This document shows positions 19,027 to 28,487 of a stretch of DNA of 64,000 bases, in pieces. The position numbers were made by a program, and so were the translations under genes. Location of the stretch: contig JAFXFC010000012.1 in the NCBI GenBank assembly GCA_017513525.1, positions 30,966 through 94,965 on the forward strand, read 5' to 3'. Positions within the stretch are counted from its first letter, which is position 1; the number at the start of each line of letters is the position of its first letter. This stretch comes from Clostridia bacterium (GTDB taxonomy: Bacteria > Bacillota > Clostridia > Oscillospirales > Acutalibacteraceae). The notes below the pieces were generated by a model, which had not been told where the DNA came from, ran no database searches, and saw nothing but the letters and a program-made list of their open reading frames with translations.

Positions 19027-20481
19027 ATGAAAATCAGAAAAACAATAGCATTTCTTCTTGCTGCACTGCTTATCGTTGCTGCTTTACCCTTAAGTGTAAG
19101 TGCAGCAGAATATCCTGCTGCAGAAGAAATAGAATATATCTTCCATGATATGGGATTTGTTACCTGGGGCGACGGTTATTTCGGCTGCCACATGATGAAT
19201 CCCGACGGTGATGATGTGCCCGACAGAGTTGCCCACGAATATATTCAGCTGGCAGGAAAGCTCAAGGACTATTCTTTTGAAGAACCGATTCCCGGAGATG
19301 ACGAGCATTTTATGTACGGCTATTCTCTGAGTTATGATGATTATATTGCAATAATTGATGAATGCTTTGTAAATCACAGCGACATGAAAGCTTACCTTAC
19401 CAACGAATGGAATAACTATTATGACGAAGCAACAAATACTGTAAAATGGTATACCGGCGGATACGGCGGACCTGCCGATTGGATCGTTGATAATATTTAT
19501 TATTCATCAGAAAATCTTGTCTATGCCACTGGTAAATTCGTTGAATACGGCTATGAAGACTCCTATTTCGACGGTATGGAAGAAAATTGGGACTATATTA
19601 TTATGGGAGACGGAGATGATTCCTATAAGGCAGAGATCAATGACTGTATCCTTCTTGGTCTGCAGTATGTAGACGGTGAATGGAAAATTCTTGAATACCG
19701 TGAAAACTCATATCATATCGTTGATAATGTGTTATATGAGGTACTGGACAGAGAAGTATTTGACCGTCTTGTTATCGAAAGCGGCAATGCGAAGGTTGAG
19801 GCATATGAAGAAAGTGTTGATTTTACATGGGGCTTCGTTGCAAACGGAAATAAGTGGTACACTGACGGCAGCGAGCTTTCATATGAAATAGAAACTGCAG
19901 AAGGCTATGAGCTCGTAAGCGTTGTTCTTAAGGATGATAACGGAACAAAAGAAATAAAAGCAGTTGACGGTGTGTATACAATTTCTCCCAAGGGCTTTGC
20001 CTCTCTTACAGTTAACACTGCAAAGATTCCCACTGTGGTAGCGCCTGTTTCACCCGAAATCACAGAAATAAAGGTTTCCGAAAACAAGACCGATATTTAT
20101 GTTGTAGAAGGTCAGAGCATTGCTGAAATTACAGAAGCTCTTGCAGGTGACACGGAAATTCTTAAGGCTGACGGCTCAAAGGCTGCCGCTGACGATAAGA
20201 TTGCAAGCGGTATGCAGATAGTTCTTAAGGATAAAGAAGGAAAGACGATTGATACAAAGACAGTTGTTGTTCCCGGTGATATTGACGGCGATGCTAAGGT
20301 AAATTCAGAAGACGCAAGAAGTGCACTTCGTGCTTCTGTTGAGCTTGATAAGCTTGACGGTTGGCGAGCAACAGCAGCAAATGTTAACGGCGGCACAATA
20401 AAGGCAGAGGATGCACGACTTATTCTCAGAGCTTCTGTTGAGCTTGAGGATGCTGCAGACTGGCTTCCCAATCTTATATAA
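19027..20481 (+). CDS. Secreted protein with C-terminal dockerin-like domain
   Basis: 484-aa exported protein. Signal peptide 1-27 (ends SVSAA). Residues 30-300 form an acidic, Tyr/Asp-rich region of unknown fold; about 330-415 hold a beta-rich linker domain. The last about 65 residues are a dockerin type I-like pair: the first calcium loop DIDGDAKVNSED fits the 12-residue EF-hand pattern, the second (NVNGGTIKAED) is one residue short and lacks the acidic position 5. Each is followed by ARxxLRASVEL helices. It follows the isomerase by 14 nt. Role unknown; dockerin-like ends may bind cohesins or just be stability modules in Ruminococcaceae. Confidence 0.78.
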   Translation: MKIRKTIAFLLAALLIVAALPLSVSAAEYPAAEEIEYIFHDMGFVTWGDGYFGCHMMNPDGDDVPDRVAHEYIQLAGKLKDYSFEEPIPGDDEHFMYGYSLSYDDYIAIIDECFVNHSDMKAYLTNEWNNYYDEATNTVKWYTGGYGGPADWIVDNIYYSSENLVYATGKFVEYGYEDSYFDGMEENWDYIIMGDGDDSYKAEINDCILLGLQYVDGEWKILEYRENSYHIVDNVLYEVLDREVFDRLVIESGNAKVEAYEESVDFTWGFVANGNKWYTDGSELSYEIETAEGYELVSVVLKDDNGTKEIKAVDGVYTISPKGFASLTVNTAKIPTVVAPVSPEITEIKVSENKTDIYVVEGQSIAEITEALAGDTEILKADGSKAAADDKIASGMQIVLKDKEGKTIDTKTVVVPGDIDGDAKVNSEDARSALRASVELDKLDGWRATAANVNGGTIKAEDARLILRASVELEDAADWLPNLI

Positions 20482-20499
20482 CATCTGCATAAATGATTC

Positions 20500-20538
20500 A
20501 GACTGAGGTGTAAATTTTACGCCTCGGTCTATTTTTTT
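20500..20538 (+). terminator. Terminator of the glycogen operon
   Basis: Long stem with arms starting AGACTGAGGTGTAAA and TTTACGCCTCGGTCT (two G-T wobbles) followed by a T7 run at 20532-20538. Confidence 0.85.
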
Positions 20539-20554
20539 ACTGCTTTTTTTATAC

Positions 20555-20583
20555 TTGATTTTATTGAAAACAGAGCGTATAAT
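20555..20583 (+). promoter_or_regulatory. Promoter of the LTA-synthase-like / trpB unit
   Basis: TTGATT (20555-20560), 17-nt spacer, perfect TATAAT (20578-20583), about 49 nt upstream of the start at 20632. Confidence 0.72.
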
Positions 20584-20631
20584 ATATAAATTAAAAGAAT
20601 AACTTCCTTTTTTATTTGTAAGGAGAATGAA

Positions 20632-22476
20632 ATGTTAATAGCAATTGGTATAATTATAGGTTTGCTTATAAGCATTGCCGATATAGTTTTTGTTTTGAAA
20701 AGCCGCAGGGTAAAAGGTATTATTCATGCACTTGTCCGTGATACCGTTTTAATAAATCTTTTTCATTACGGTGTTATGAAATATATTTTTAGAACAGAGA
20801 ATATTTATTCTGTTTCTGCTCACGAAAATACATATTGGCTTCTGAGTATAGGCATGTGCCTTGCTGTAGCGGTAATATATTTTCTCGCAATATTTTTACT
20901 GCATAAATTTTCTCTCGGAGAAAAAAGTGAAATAAAGAGAAAAAAAGGAAATGTCGCAGTTAAAATTATCGGACTTCTTTTATTTGCTCTCGGTGTAGCC
21001 GCATTGACAGGGACTGTCTGGGGCAAGGACTTTTTCGGCGACCTTACTCCCGACCAGATACTTATAAATCTTAATTCTCCCACTGAGGGAACGGATGCGA
21101 GTGTTTATATTTCGGCAATTGAAGGTCCGTTTCTTTCAACGGCACTTTTTACTGCGATATACTGTTTATTTGCATTCTCAGACCGTAAATTTGTATTCCG
21201 CAATAAAGAAAAGACTGTAACCGTATTACCCGTTATTGCCTTAAGAGCAATAAGCCTTGTACTTGCTGTTTCAATGTTAGCAGGCGGCTGTGCATACGGT
21301 ATCAATCAGTTTCAGCTTGTGCAGCTTTATCATTCTTATCTTACTGCATCTGAATTCATTGAAGAGAATTTTGCAGATCCCAACACAGTAAAGCTTACTT
21401 TCCCCGAAGAAAAGAGAAATCTTATTCATATCTATCTTGAAAGTATGGAAAATACCTTCCTTTCAAAGGAACTCGGAGGCTTTTGTGAGGATAATCTGAT
21501 TCCTCATTTATATGATCTGTCTTTTGAAGGAATATCTTTCTCAAATAAGGAAGAGGGCTTGGGCGGATTTTTGGAGTCCACGGGTGCCGGCTGGTCAGTA
21601 GCTTCCATGGTAAATATGGGAACGGGACTTCCCATGAAAGTTCCCGATAAGCAGAATCAGTACGGAGATGCAGATAATTTCCTTCCCGGTGTTACTGCTA
21701 TAGGCGATATACTTAAAGCTCAGGGCTATGAACAGACAGTAATGTTCGGTGCGAATGCAGATTTCGGCGGTCTTACATATTACTTTAAGTCTCACGGTGA
21801 CTTCACCATAATCGACCATAAGGAAGCAAAAAAGAGAGGCTATATTCCCCAAAACTATAAGGTTTTCTGGGGATATGAGGACGATAAGCTCTACGAATAT
21901 GCAAAAGAGGAGCTCATCCGCCTTTATGAAACAGGAAAGCCCTTCCACTTTATGATGGAAACGGCCGATACACACACTCCCGAAGGATACCTCAGCCCAA
22001 AAGCACCAAAACCCTATGATGATAAGTATGCAAATGCTGTGCGTTATTCTCAGGAAGAAACATATAATTTCGTTCGTTGGATACAGGAACAGCCATTTTA
22101 TGAGAATACCACTATCGTTCTTATCGGTGACCATTTAAGCATGGCAAAGAAATTCTTTGAAGGACTCGACGGTATAAAGAAATATCACAGAACATGCTAT
22201 AATCTTATATTAAATCCAGCCGAAGGACTTTCAGATGTTAACGAGGACAGACTGTTTGACAGAGATTGGGCAGTATTTGATATGTTCCCGACACTTCTCG
22301 CAAGTATCGGTGTTGAGATAGAAGGTGACAGGCTCGGAATAGGCACAAACCTTTTCTCCGACCGTGATACGGTATTTGAAGAGTTCGGCGTAGATTTTGT
22401 AAATGACGAGCTTGTGAAACGCAGTAATTTCTATAACTTTAATATTCTTATTTCCAATAATAAAGGAGAGCAATGA
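20632..22476 (+). CDS. LTA synthase / MdoB-family phosphoglycerol transferase
   Basis: 614-aa membrane enzyme of the alkaline-phosphatase-superfamily LTA synthase/OpgB group, which transfers glycerol-phosphate-type groups onto envelope polymers. About five N-terminal membrane helices (1-250) precede an extracytoplasmic sulfatase-fold domain: [11 protein letters not shown] near residue 265 (metal site), [17 protein letters not shown] with the likely nucleophile Ser in place of the usual Thr, [12 protein letters not shown], and [18 protein letters not shown] precedes ATG. The stop is one base before trpB. Assignment to lipoteichoic acid versus another polymer cannot be made from sequence. Confidence 0.87.
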   Translation: MLIAIGIIIGLLISIADIVFVLKSRRVKGIIHALVRDTVLINLFHYGVMKYIFRTENIYSVSAHENTYWLLSIGMCLAVAVIYFLAIFLLHKFSLGEKSEIKRKKGNVAVKIIGLLLFALGVAALTGTVWGKDFFGDLTPDQILINLNSPTEGTDASVYISAIEGPFLSTALFTAIYCLFAFSDRKFVFRNKEKTVTVLPVIALRAISLVLAVSMLAGGCAYGINQFQLVQLYHSYLTASEFIEENFADPNTVKLTFPEEKRNLIHIYLESMENTFLSKELGGFCEDNLIPHLYDLSFEGISFSNKEEGLGGFLESTGAGWSVASMVNMGTGLPMKVPDKQNQYGDADNFLPGVTAIGDILKAQGYEQTVMFGANADFGGLTYYFKSHGDFTIIDHKEAKKRGYIPQNYKVFWGYEDDKLYEYAKEELIRLYETGKPFHFMMETADTHTPEGYLSPKAPKPYDDKYANAVRYSQEETYNFVRWIQEQPFYENTTIVLIGDHLSMAKKFFEGLDGIKKYHRTCYNLILNPAEGLSDVNEDRLFDRDWAVFDMFPTLLASIGVEIEGDRLGIGTNLFSDRDTVFEEFGVDFVNDELVKRSNFYNFNILISNNKGEQ

Positions 22477-22477
22477 T

Positions 22478-23722
22478 ATGAAAACATACAGAGATTTTGA
22501 TAATTATGTAAAAGAATTTCCCGATGAAAGAGGTTATTTCGGTGAATACGGCGGTGCAATTCTTCCCGATGAGCTGGTACCCGCATTCAAAGAAATAGAT
22601 AAGGCTTATCAGGAGATATGCCATTCTGCACAGTTTATTAATGAACTCAGAAGAATCAGAAGAGAATTTCAGGGCAGACCTACTCCCGTATATCACTGTG
22701 AAAGACTCAGCCGTCTTTTCGGCTCATGTCAGATATATCTCAAGCGTGAGGATCTTAACCACACAGGTGCACATAAATTAAATCACTGTATGGGTGAGGG
22801 ACTTCTTGCAAAGTTTATGGGTAAGAAGAAGCTTATTGCTGAAACAGGCGCAGGTCAGCACGGTGTTGCTCTTGCTACAGCTGCAGCTTATTTCGGACTT
22901 GAATGTGACATTTATATGGGCGAAGTCGATATCGCAAAACAGCATCCCAATGTTATCAGAATGAAGATGCTCGGTGCTAATGTAATTCCCGTAACTCACG
23001 GTCTTAAAACTCTCAAAGAAGCAGTTGACGCAGCGTTTGACGCATATATGAGAGAATATAAGGATGCTATTTACTGTATAGGCTCAGTTCTCGGTCCTCA
23101 TCCGTTCCCTCTTATGGTAAGAGATTTCCAGAGAATAGTAGGCGATGAGGCTAAAGAACAGTTTGTCGGCATGACAGGTATTCTTCCCGATGCAGTATGC
23201 GCTGCAGTCGGCGGCGGTTCAAACAGTATCGGTATGTTTGAAGCCTTCCTTAATGAACCCGTTGATATTTTTGGTGTTGAGCCTCTCGGCAGAAGCGAGA
23301 ATATCGGTGATCATGCTGCAAGTATGAAATACGGCTCAAAGGGTACTCTTCACGGCTTTGAAAGTATTCTTCTTCAGGATGAAAACGGTGAACCTCTTCC
23401 CGTATATTCAATAGCTTCAGGTCTTGATTATCCCGGTGTCGGTCCCGAACACGCATATCTCAGAGATTGCGGAAGAGTAGTTTATGACGGTGTAACAGAT
23501 GAAGAAGCTATGAGTGCATTCTTCCTTCTTTCAAAATATGAGGGAATTATTCCTGCAATCGAAAGCTCACATGCAGTAGCATATGCCATTAAGTATGCAA
23601 AGGAAAAGGGCAAAGGCTCAATACTCGCTTGTCTTTCAGGCAGGGGCGATAAGGATATCGACTATGTATACGAAAACTTCGGTACAGGTGAAGAGCTCCT
23701 TGAAAAGCACCTTTTGCTGTAA
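22478..23722 (+). CDS. trpB: Tryptophan synthase beta chain, stand-alone
   Basis: 414-aa PLP enzyme that condenses indole with serine to tryptophan. PLP lysine K100 sits in HTGAHKLNH, catalytic Glu E122 in AETGAGQHG, phosphate-binding GGGSNS and C-terminal LSGRGDKD are intact. Length is usual. Two substitutions next to the PLP lysine (family consensus HTGAHKINN) and changes in the region after GPHPFP mark it as a divergent TrpB1-type. No trpA or other trp gene is in the window; instead it is coupled to an LTA-synthase-like gene by a 1-nt gap, with RBS AAAGGAGAG shared upstream. It may salvage indole rather than work in an alpha-beta complex. Confidence 0.92.
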   Translation: MKTYRDFDNYVKEFPDERGYFGEYGGAILPDELVPAFKEIDKAYQEICHSAQFINELRRIRREFQGRPTPVYHCERLSRLFGSCQIYLKREDLNHTGAHKLNHCMGEGLLAKFMGKKKLIAETGAGQHGVALATAAAYFGLECDIYMGEVDIAKQHPNVIRMKMLGANVIPVTHGLKTLKEAVDAAFDAYMREYKDAIYCIGSVLGPHPFPLMVRDFQRIVGDEAKEQFVGMTGILPDAVCAAVGGGSNSIGMFEAFLNEPVDIFGVEPLGRSENIGDHAASMKYGSKGTLHGFESILLQDENGEPLPVYSIASGLDYPGVGPEHAYLRDCGRVVYDGVTDEEAMSAFFLLSKYEGIIPAIESSHAVAYAIKYAKEKGKGSILACLSGRGDKDIDYVYENFGTGEELLEKHLLL

Positions 23723-23739
23723 TCTATAAAAAAGAGAAA

Positions 23740-23768
23740 ACCCGAAAGTCCTCAAAAGACTTTCGGGT
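23740..23768. terminator. Bidirectional terminator
   Basis: Arms ACCCGAAAGTC and GACTTTCGGGT around CTCAAAA, with an A-rich left flank and a T8 run on the right. Serves trpB (+) and the convergent YhhN gene (-). Confidence 0.88.
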
Positions 23769-23784
23769 GATTTTTTTTGGTAGA

Positions 23785-24513
23785 TTATATAAAGTAAACA
23801 AGAGATGCAAGAAGAATTTCCGCTGCAAAGTATGTATACATATTAAATAACTTGAGCTTAAAATTCTTTTTGTGTCTTTTGTCGAACATAAGAAAGGATA
23901 TTGAGAAGTCCGATAAAACAAAGCACACTGCACCGAGTATCGCACAAACAAGAATAAAGGGAGTAATCTCTGCTTTTACAGCTTCAATGCCGAGAATTGA
24001 TGCCTTGCAAAGCATTGTCATAATAACAATGCCGTAAATGATAATGGGTAGCTTCATAAGTCCCTTGAGGTTCATTTTTGACCTTATCATGCAAACTATA
24101 AAGAGAATTACAAAAATAACTATTGCAATTATTTCACCGATTGAATAAAAGCTCTTTTCGGGGAAATATACTGTCATTGAATTGATTCCTATTATGTATG
24201 CTCTTATAAAGCAGATGTGTGAGGATAAAAAGCTCAAAAAACCTAACACATAAAATATTTTGTGGAACCATAGATGCAAAAACAGATCTCCGAGCCACGA
24301 GAATACAAGAGCAATTATCATAGCCTTGTCAAACTCAGAAAATTCACCTGTCATAATGACGCATAACACACCGACAGCAATATAGCCGGTAGCACCGATC
24401 ATTTTATAAAGCAGGGATTTGGGGCAGGCACCGTCTTTCTGGGCATACACATAAGGATATGTGATCGCGATTACACCTACTGCAATAACGGCTGTCAGGA
24501 TTTTAAGTAACAT
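23785..24513 (-). CDS. YhhN/TMEM86-family membrane protein
   Basis: 242-aa protein with about eight hydrophobic segments. It has the YhhN-family hallmarks: WLGDLFLHLWF, an FLSSHICFI segment in place of the common GHxxY, and VLSDFSISF. The family includes lysoplasmalogenases that hydrolyse the vinyl-ether bond of lysoplasmalogens, which would suit a plasmalogen-containing anaerobe, but the function here is unproven. The start is 3 nt after the stop of the GDPD-like gene, whose end holds the ribosome site AAAGGAAG. A second YhhN paralogue lies at 49860-50573. Confidence 0.75.
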   Translation of the reverse strand: MLLKILTAVIAVGVIAITYPYVYAQKDGACPKSLLYKMIGATGYIAVGVLCVIMTGEFSEFDKAMIIALVFSWLGDLFLHLWFHKIFYVLGFLSFLSSHICFIRAYIIGINSMTVYFPEKSFYSIGEIIAIVIFVILFIVCMIRSKMNLKGLMKLPIIIYGIVIMTMLCKASILGIEAVKAEITPFILVCAILGAVCFVLSDFSISFLMFDKRHKKNFKLKLFNMYTYFAAEILLASLVYFI

Positions 24514-24516
24514 TTT

Positions 24517-25782
24517 TTACACTTCCTTTTTGCGTCTTTTGAAGAAATATATCTGAACTGCGATAACAACAATAACAGCTGCAATGCACAAAAGAATTCT
24601 CGGAAGTGTTACGGTAGTGCCCGCGCTTCCGTCTTCAAGTGCGGAAAAGTTAATATTGATATCGTTTGCAGCTTTTGATAAAGCCGCATAACCGTCATTC
24701 AGATCCTGAAAAGAGGAAGATTTATCGGCAAGTAAGCTTTCAGTTAATGAAACGGCATCAGTATATGCCTTTTTCAGATCATTAAGATTTTCATCCTTAA
24801 AGACGGGGAGAGTATGGTTTGTAACGTACTTATCATAGAGTTTCTGAAGTCTTTCTCTTGCTTCATTTGTTCGTTCTTTGTATTTTGAGAACATATCCGC
24901 GTGATCTGTTATAATAACGGAATACCCTCTTGAAATGAGATCGCTCCACCATTTTTCCGAGTCCTGTCTTGCTCCGCATTCTTCGGGAACGGTAGGATTG
25001 GCAATAACCCGCATTTTTTCTGAGAAGCCCCCGACAACGCTGTAATAATAGTTTATACCGTAGCGGTTTCCTGTTTTAAGTTCAACTCCGCAGGCATCAA
25101 TACCGTCAAGAAAACTTACATAAGAACTGATGGCAAAAATTACATTACCTTTTTTTGTTCCGATAAGATAAGGCTTTTGCTCACATTCACTGAGAGCCGA
25201 TGTTATTTCCTTTTTGCTGCCGTCAGTCATAAGTATACTTGTGCTGAGAGCATTGTTCTCACTGAGAATATCAGTAACATCGCTGATAAGAGAAGCAGAG
25301 CTCCTGAGTATCAAAGGAATGTCATTTTCCTTTGCACAGGCTATTGCTTCTTCTAATGTCGGGATTTTATATTCACTTATTTTTTCATTACTGCCGCCGC
25401 AAGCCTTTTTGAGATAAAACTCAGAAAGAGTTTTGTAATCTGTAGCAGAAACTGTAAAAATTTCTTCTGCACTTAGCATCCGCTCAGTTGTATCATCAGA
25501 GAATATAATAAGTGTTCCGTCTGAGGTTTTTTTGACATCGAGAAGAACAAAATCAATGTCCGTTTCAGCAGCGGCTTTTATTGCAGGAACAGAATTTTCG
25601 GGATATTCATCCCATTCACCTTTTGAAGAAACGCCTATTATGGCTCCTTGTCCGTCAAGAAAGGTCTTTATAGAATTTTCTGTTCTGCTAAAACTTTCGG
25701 TTTCGTCAGCCGATACTGTCGGGATGAAGAGAACCAAAATCATAAGAACAGCCGAAATAAGAGAAAATATTTTTGTTTTCAT
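24517..25782 (-). CDS. GDPD-like membrane-anchored protein, catalytic residues lost
   Basis: 421-aa exported protein: signal peptide 1-25 (ends SADE), a glycerophosphodiester phosphodiesterase-like TIM barrel (about 40-300), a helical FIVAR-like segment (about 305-375), and a C-terminal membrane helix (about 392-414) with a KRRKKEV stop-transfer tail. The family motifs are recognisable but their catalytic residues are changed: HRG to SKG (S53), the Glu of ExD to Leu80, and the His of HD to Ser95. This predicts a non-hydrolytic, perhaps ligand-binding, protein. It is the first gene of an operon with a YhhN protein, another lipid-type enzyme. Confidence 0.78.
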   Translation of the reverse strand: MKTKIFSLISAVLMILVLFIPTVSADETESFSRTENSIKTFLDGQGAIIGVSSKGEWDEYPENSVPAIKAAAETDIDFVLLDVKKTSDGTLIIFSDDTTERMLSAEEIFTVSATDYKTLSEFYLKKACGGSNEKISEYKIPTLEEAIACAKENDIPLILRSSASLISDVTDILSENNALSTSILMTDGSKKEITSALSECEQKPYLIGTKKGNVIFAISSYVSFLDGIDACGVELKTGNRYGINYYYSVVGGFSEKMRVIANPTVPEECGARQDSEKWWSDLISRGYSVIITDHADMFSKYKERTNEARERLQKLYDKYVTNHTLPVFKDENLNDLKKAYTDAVSLTESLLADKSSSFQDLNDGYAALSKAANDININFSALEDGSAGTTVTLPRILLCIAAVIVVIAVQIYFFKRRKKEV

Positions 25783-25923
25783 TTAATAAAAGTCACTTTC
25801 TTTGAAAATTTCTTATTTATATTACCATAAAACTATAATAATAGTAGCATACAAAATTTACATAAACAAGACTATTTTTTACAAGCTGTAACAGAAGCTG
25901 TATTTTTTAGTATAATTAAACTG

Positions 25924-25952
25924 TTTACAAGGGATAATGCTTGTGATAAAAT
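25924..25952 (+). promoter_or_regulatory. Promoter of the radical SAM gene
   Basis: TTTACA (25924-25929), 17-nt spacer, TAAAAT (25947-25952), 43 nt before the start codon. A second TATAAT at 25909-25914 has no good partner. Confidence 0.55.
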
Positions 25953-25995
25953 GTAGTTTCAGAATATACTTATATTTGTGAATGGAGAGAAATAA

Positions 25996-27408
25996 ATGTC
26001 CTTAAAGAAAAAAGTCGTTTCATCTGCTGCTTCCGTAGCTCTTGACGGTGTTCTTAAATATATTGATAAGAGACCTGAGGAAGGGTTTTTCAAGATTATT
26101 GATTTCGCTGAAAAGCTTATCGGAAATATGTTCCCGCCCGAAAACTTTAAGAAAATTAAGGCAGGTGCAGCCGATCCCGATAATATTTATACTCAGCTTG
26201 CAAAAGGAATTCTCAATGATATTGACAGAGGTATTATAAAGCATACACTTCTTTCTCTTGGTGTTGAAGCAGGTTATTTCGGAACAAAGGAAGTAAGAGA
26301 AAACAGAGAGAAGTATGACTGCAATATTCCTTTCCAGATTCTTATTGACCCTACAAGCGCATGTAATCTTAAATGTAAAGGCTGCTGGGCTGCCGAATAC
26401 GGTCACAGACAAAATCTTACTTATGATGAAATGAATTCTGTTATAAGTCAGTGCAAGGAGCTTGGTACTCATTTTTATATGTTCACAGGCGGTGAGCCGC
26501 TTATCAGAAAAGACGATATTATCCGTCTTTGTGAAGAACATTCAGACTGTGCATTTATGGCTTACACAAACGGCACTCTTATAGACGATAAATTCTGTGA
26601 GGAAGTTAAAAGAGTAGGAAACCTTGCATTCGCATTAAGTATTGAAGGCACTGAAGAAAGCAATGACTTCAGAAGAGGCGAGGGTGCATATCAGAGAACA
26701 ATGGATGCCATGGCAATGCTAAAAAAGCACAAATGCCTTTTCGGTATTTCTGTTTGCTACACACGCCTTAATCTTGACTATGTAACAAGTGACGAGTTCA
26801 TTGATCTTATGATTGCAAGCGGCGTAAAATACGCATGGTACTTTAACTATATGCCCGTAGGTCACGGTGCTGATAAAGAGCTTATACCCACTCCCGCTCA
26901 GAGAAAATATATGTATTTCTGGCTTCGCAAAATGAGAAACTCAAAGACAGGCAAGCCTATGTTCGTTATAGATTTTCAGGATGACGGTGAGTTTGTCGGC
27001 GGATGTATCGCAGGCGGCAGAAACTACTTCCATGTAAACTCCGCAGGTGACATAGAGCCTTGTGTATTTATTCATTATTCAGACTCAAATATCCGCACTC
27101 ATACTATTCTTGAAGCCCTTAAGAATCCCTTGTTTATGGAATACAGAAAGGGTCAGCCCTTTAATGATAACCATTTAAGACCCTGTCCCATGCTTGAAAA
27201 TCCCGATAAGCTCAGAGAGATAATAAAGAAGACGGGTGCAAAATCAACAAATCTTATTGTTGAAGAGGATGTAGATACTCTTTGTTCCCGTTGCGATGAA
27301 TTCGCATATGAGTGGCAGCCCGTAGCAGATGAGATATGGGCAACTACAAAGCATCCCAAAACTCACACTCAGTATTATAGAGATAACGGAAAAGCAATAA
27401 GACAATAA
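25996..27408 (+). CDS. Radical SAM protein with SPASM-like C-terminal cysteines
   Basis: 470-aa enzyme. A helical N-terminal extension (1-110) precedes the radical SAM core with the 4Fe-4S motif C123-NLK-C127-KG-C130 (CxxxCxxC), MFTGGEPL (SAM binding) and the usual beta-strand order. The C-terminal third has further Cys clusters (GGCIAGG, EPCVF, RPCPMLENP, LCSRCDEF) consistent with an auxiliary-cluster SPASM/twitch domain. No precursor-peptide gene is seen next to it, so it is not clearly a RiPP maturase; similar stand-alone proteins are common in Clostridia. RBS GGAGAG precedes ATG. Confidence 0.85.
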   Translation: MSLKKKVVSSAASVALDGVLKYIDKRPEEGFFKIIDFAEKLIGNMFPPENFKKIKAGAADPDNIYTQLAKGILNDIDRGIIKHTLLSLGVEAGYFGTKEVRENREKYDCNIPFQILIDPTSACNLKCKGCWAAEYGHRQNLTYDEMNSVISQCKELGTHFYMFTGGEPLIRKDDIIRLCEEHSDCAFMAYTNGTLIDDKFCEEVKRVGNLAFALSIEGTEESNDFRRGEGAYQRTMDAMAMLKKHKCLFGISVCYTRLNLDYVTSDEFIDLMIASGVKYAWYFNYMPVGHGADKELIPTPAQRKYMYFWLRKMRNSKTGKPMFVIDFQDDGEFVGGCIAGGRNYFHVNSAGDIEPCVFIHYSDSNIRTHTILEALKNPLFMEYRKGQPFNDNHLRPCPMLENPDKLREIIKKTGAKSTNLIVEEDVDTLCSRCDEFAYEWQPVADEIWATTKHPKTHTQYYRDNGKAIRQ

Positions 27409-27448
27409 ATTACTGTTTTTTCTTGATTGTCAGTTAAAAATGTGATAA

Positions 27449-27482
27449 AATAACCGAGGGTAAGAAAATTCCCCTCGGTTAT
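27449..27482 (+). terminator. Terminator of the radical SAM gene
   Basis: Arms AATAACCGAGGG and CCCTCGGTTATT around a 10-nt loop, then TTCTTTT. The ribosome site of the next gene follows immediately. Confidence 0.8.
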
Positions 27483-27503
27483 TTCTTTTAGGAGGCAATG
27501 AAA

Positions 27504-28442
27504 ATGAAAACATTTAAAATCATAGCGGTTTTGTGTGCTTTCGTATTAGTTATAACTTCTCTTTGTTCCTGCGGATATGAGATAAGCATCAGAAAAAAAG
27601 GAGAAGGCGATGAAAGAACCACGACTATTATGCTTGATGATCTTTCTGCTCCCGCAGGTGACGAGCCCATCTATATTCCCGATGCGGCTACTCTTCCCGC
27701 AGAAGAAAATACTACTACCTCCGGTGGTGCAAATATTCAGGTGGATACCTCTTATCAGCCCATGGCTATGTCTGCATCAGATGTAATACAGTTTTATAAG
27801 AGTGCCATGGACGATGTTAAGGTGAGAGCTCCCGGTTATGTAAGAAATGAATATCAGGAGGTTTCCGATGTTGAAGCCGGAAACGGTGATGTTCAGCTCA
27901 TGAACAGAATATTAAACCTTGTCGGAACAGAGCTTCTTAAGGATTCGGGTGACGAAGAGGCAACTATACAGATAATGGCACATGACGATATCGCAGTAAG
28001 AGAAACATTCCCTCTTTATAATAAGGATGTCGGATGTGAGCTTACCGATATGTCAATAGTAAAATCTGCCGTATGCTATTCCAACGGCTCGACCTACAAA
28101 ATAGTTATCACCTTTGATGATATATTGAATCCCGATGCTAAAGACAGTGCATTCGCAGATATTATGACTCCCATTGACCGTGATGCTCTTTCAGACCCCA
28201 TAGAGGAATACTTGGTTGTTCTTGATCTTAACAGCTATAAGTTTGATATGAATTATACAAACTGTGAGATTACCTGTATTATTGACAAACAGACCAACAG
28301 AATGACCTCTCTTAAGCATAAGATGATAATGGATATTGAAATAGTAATGAATCTTGACCTTATCCTTTTCCAGACAAACAATATAAAAGCCGAAGGAAAA
28401 ATAGTAAACTTCCTCGAATACTATAACTTCGACTGGACATAA
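27504..28442 (+). CDS. Hypothetical lipoprotein
   Basis: 312-aa protein with a lipoprotein signal peptide; lipobox LCSC gives Cys23 as the acylated residue. A low-complexity Glu/Thr/Pro region (about 38-85) follows, then a mixed alpha/beta domain to the C-terminus, with no motif I recognise. ATG 27504 is preferred over 27498 because AGGAGG is only 2 nt from the latter and 8 nt from the former. Probably a cell-surface protein of an Oscillospiraceae-type family; function unknown. Confidence 0.72.
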   Translation: MKTFKIIAVLCAFVLVITSLCSCGYEISIRKKGEGDERTTTIMLDDLSAPAGDEPIYIPDAATLPAEENTTTSGGANIQVDTSYQPMAMSASDVIQFYKSAMDDVKVRAPGYVRNEYQEVSDVEAGNGDVQLMNRILNLVGTELLKDSGDEEATIQIMAHDDIAVRETFPLYNKDVGCELTDMSIVKSAVCYSNGSTYKIVITFDDILNPDAKDSAFADIMTPIDRDALSDPIEEYLVVLDLNSYKFDMNYTNCEITCIIDKQTNRMTSLKHKMIMDIEIVMNLDLILFQTNNIKAEGKIVNFLEYYNFDWT

Positions 28443-28448
28443 AAAATC

Positions 28449-28479
28449 AAGCCGCTAGGAATTTTCATCCGAGCGGCTT
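28449..28479. terminator. Terminator between convergent genes
   Basis: Arms AAGCCGCT and AGCGGCTT with a 15-nt loop; T-rich on the right (TATTTCTATTT) and AAAAAATC on the left. Confidence 0.7.
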
Positions 28480-28487
28480 ATTTCTAT

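Noticed and set aside
21595..22134. 179-aa minus-strand reading frame
   Set aside because: Shadow of the LTA-synthase-like gene; composition is that of a reversed coding strand.
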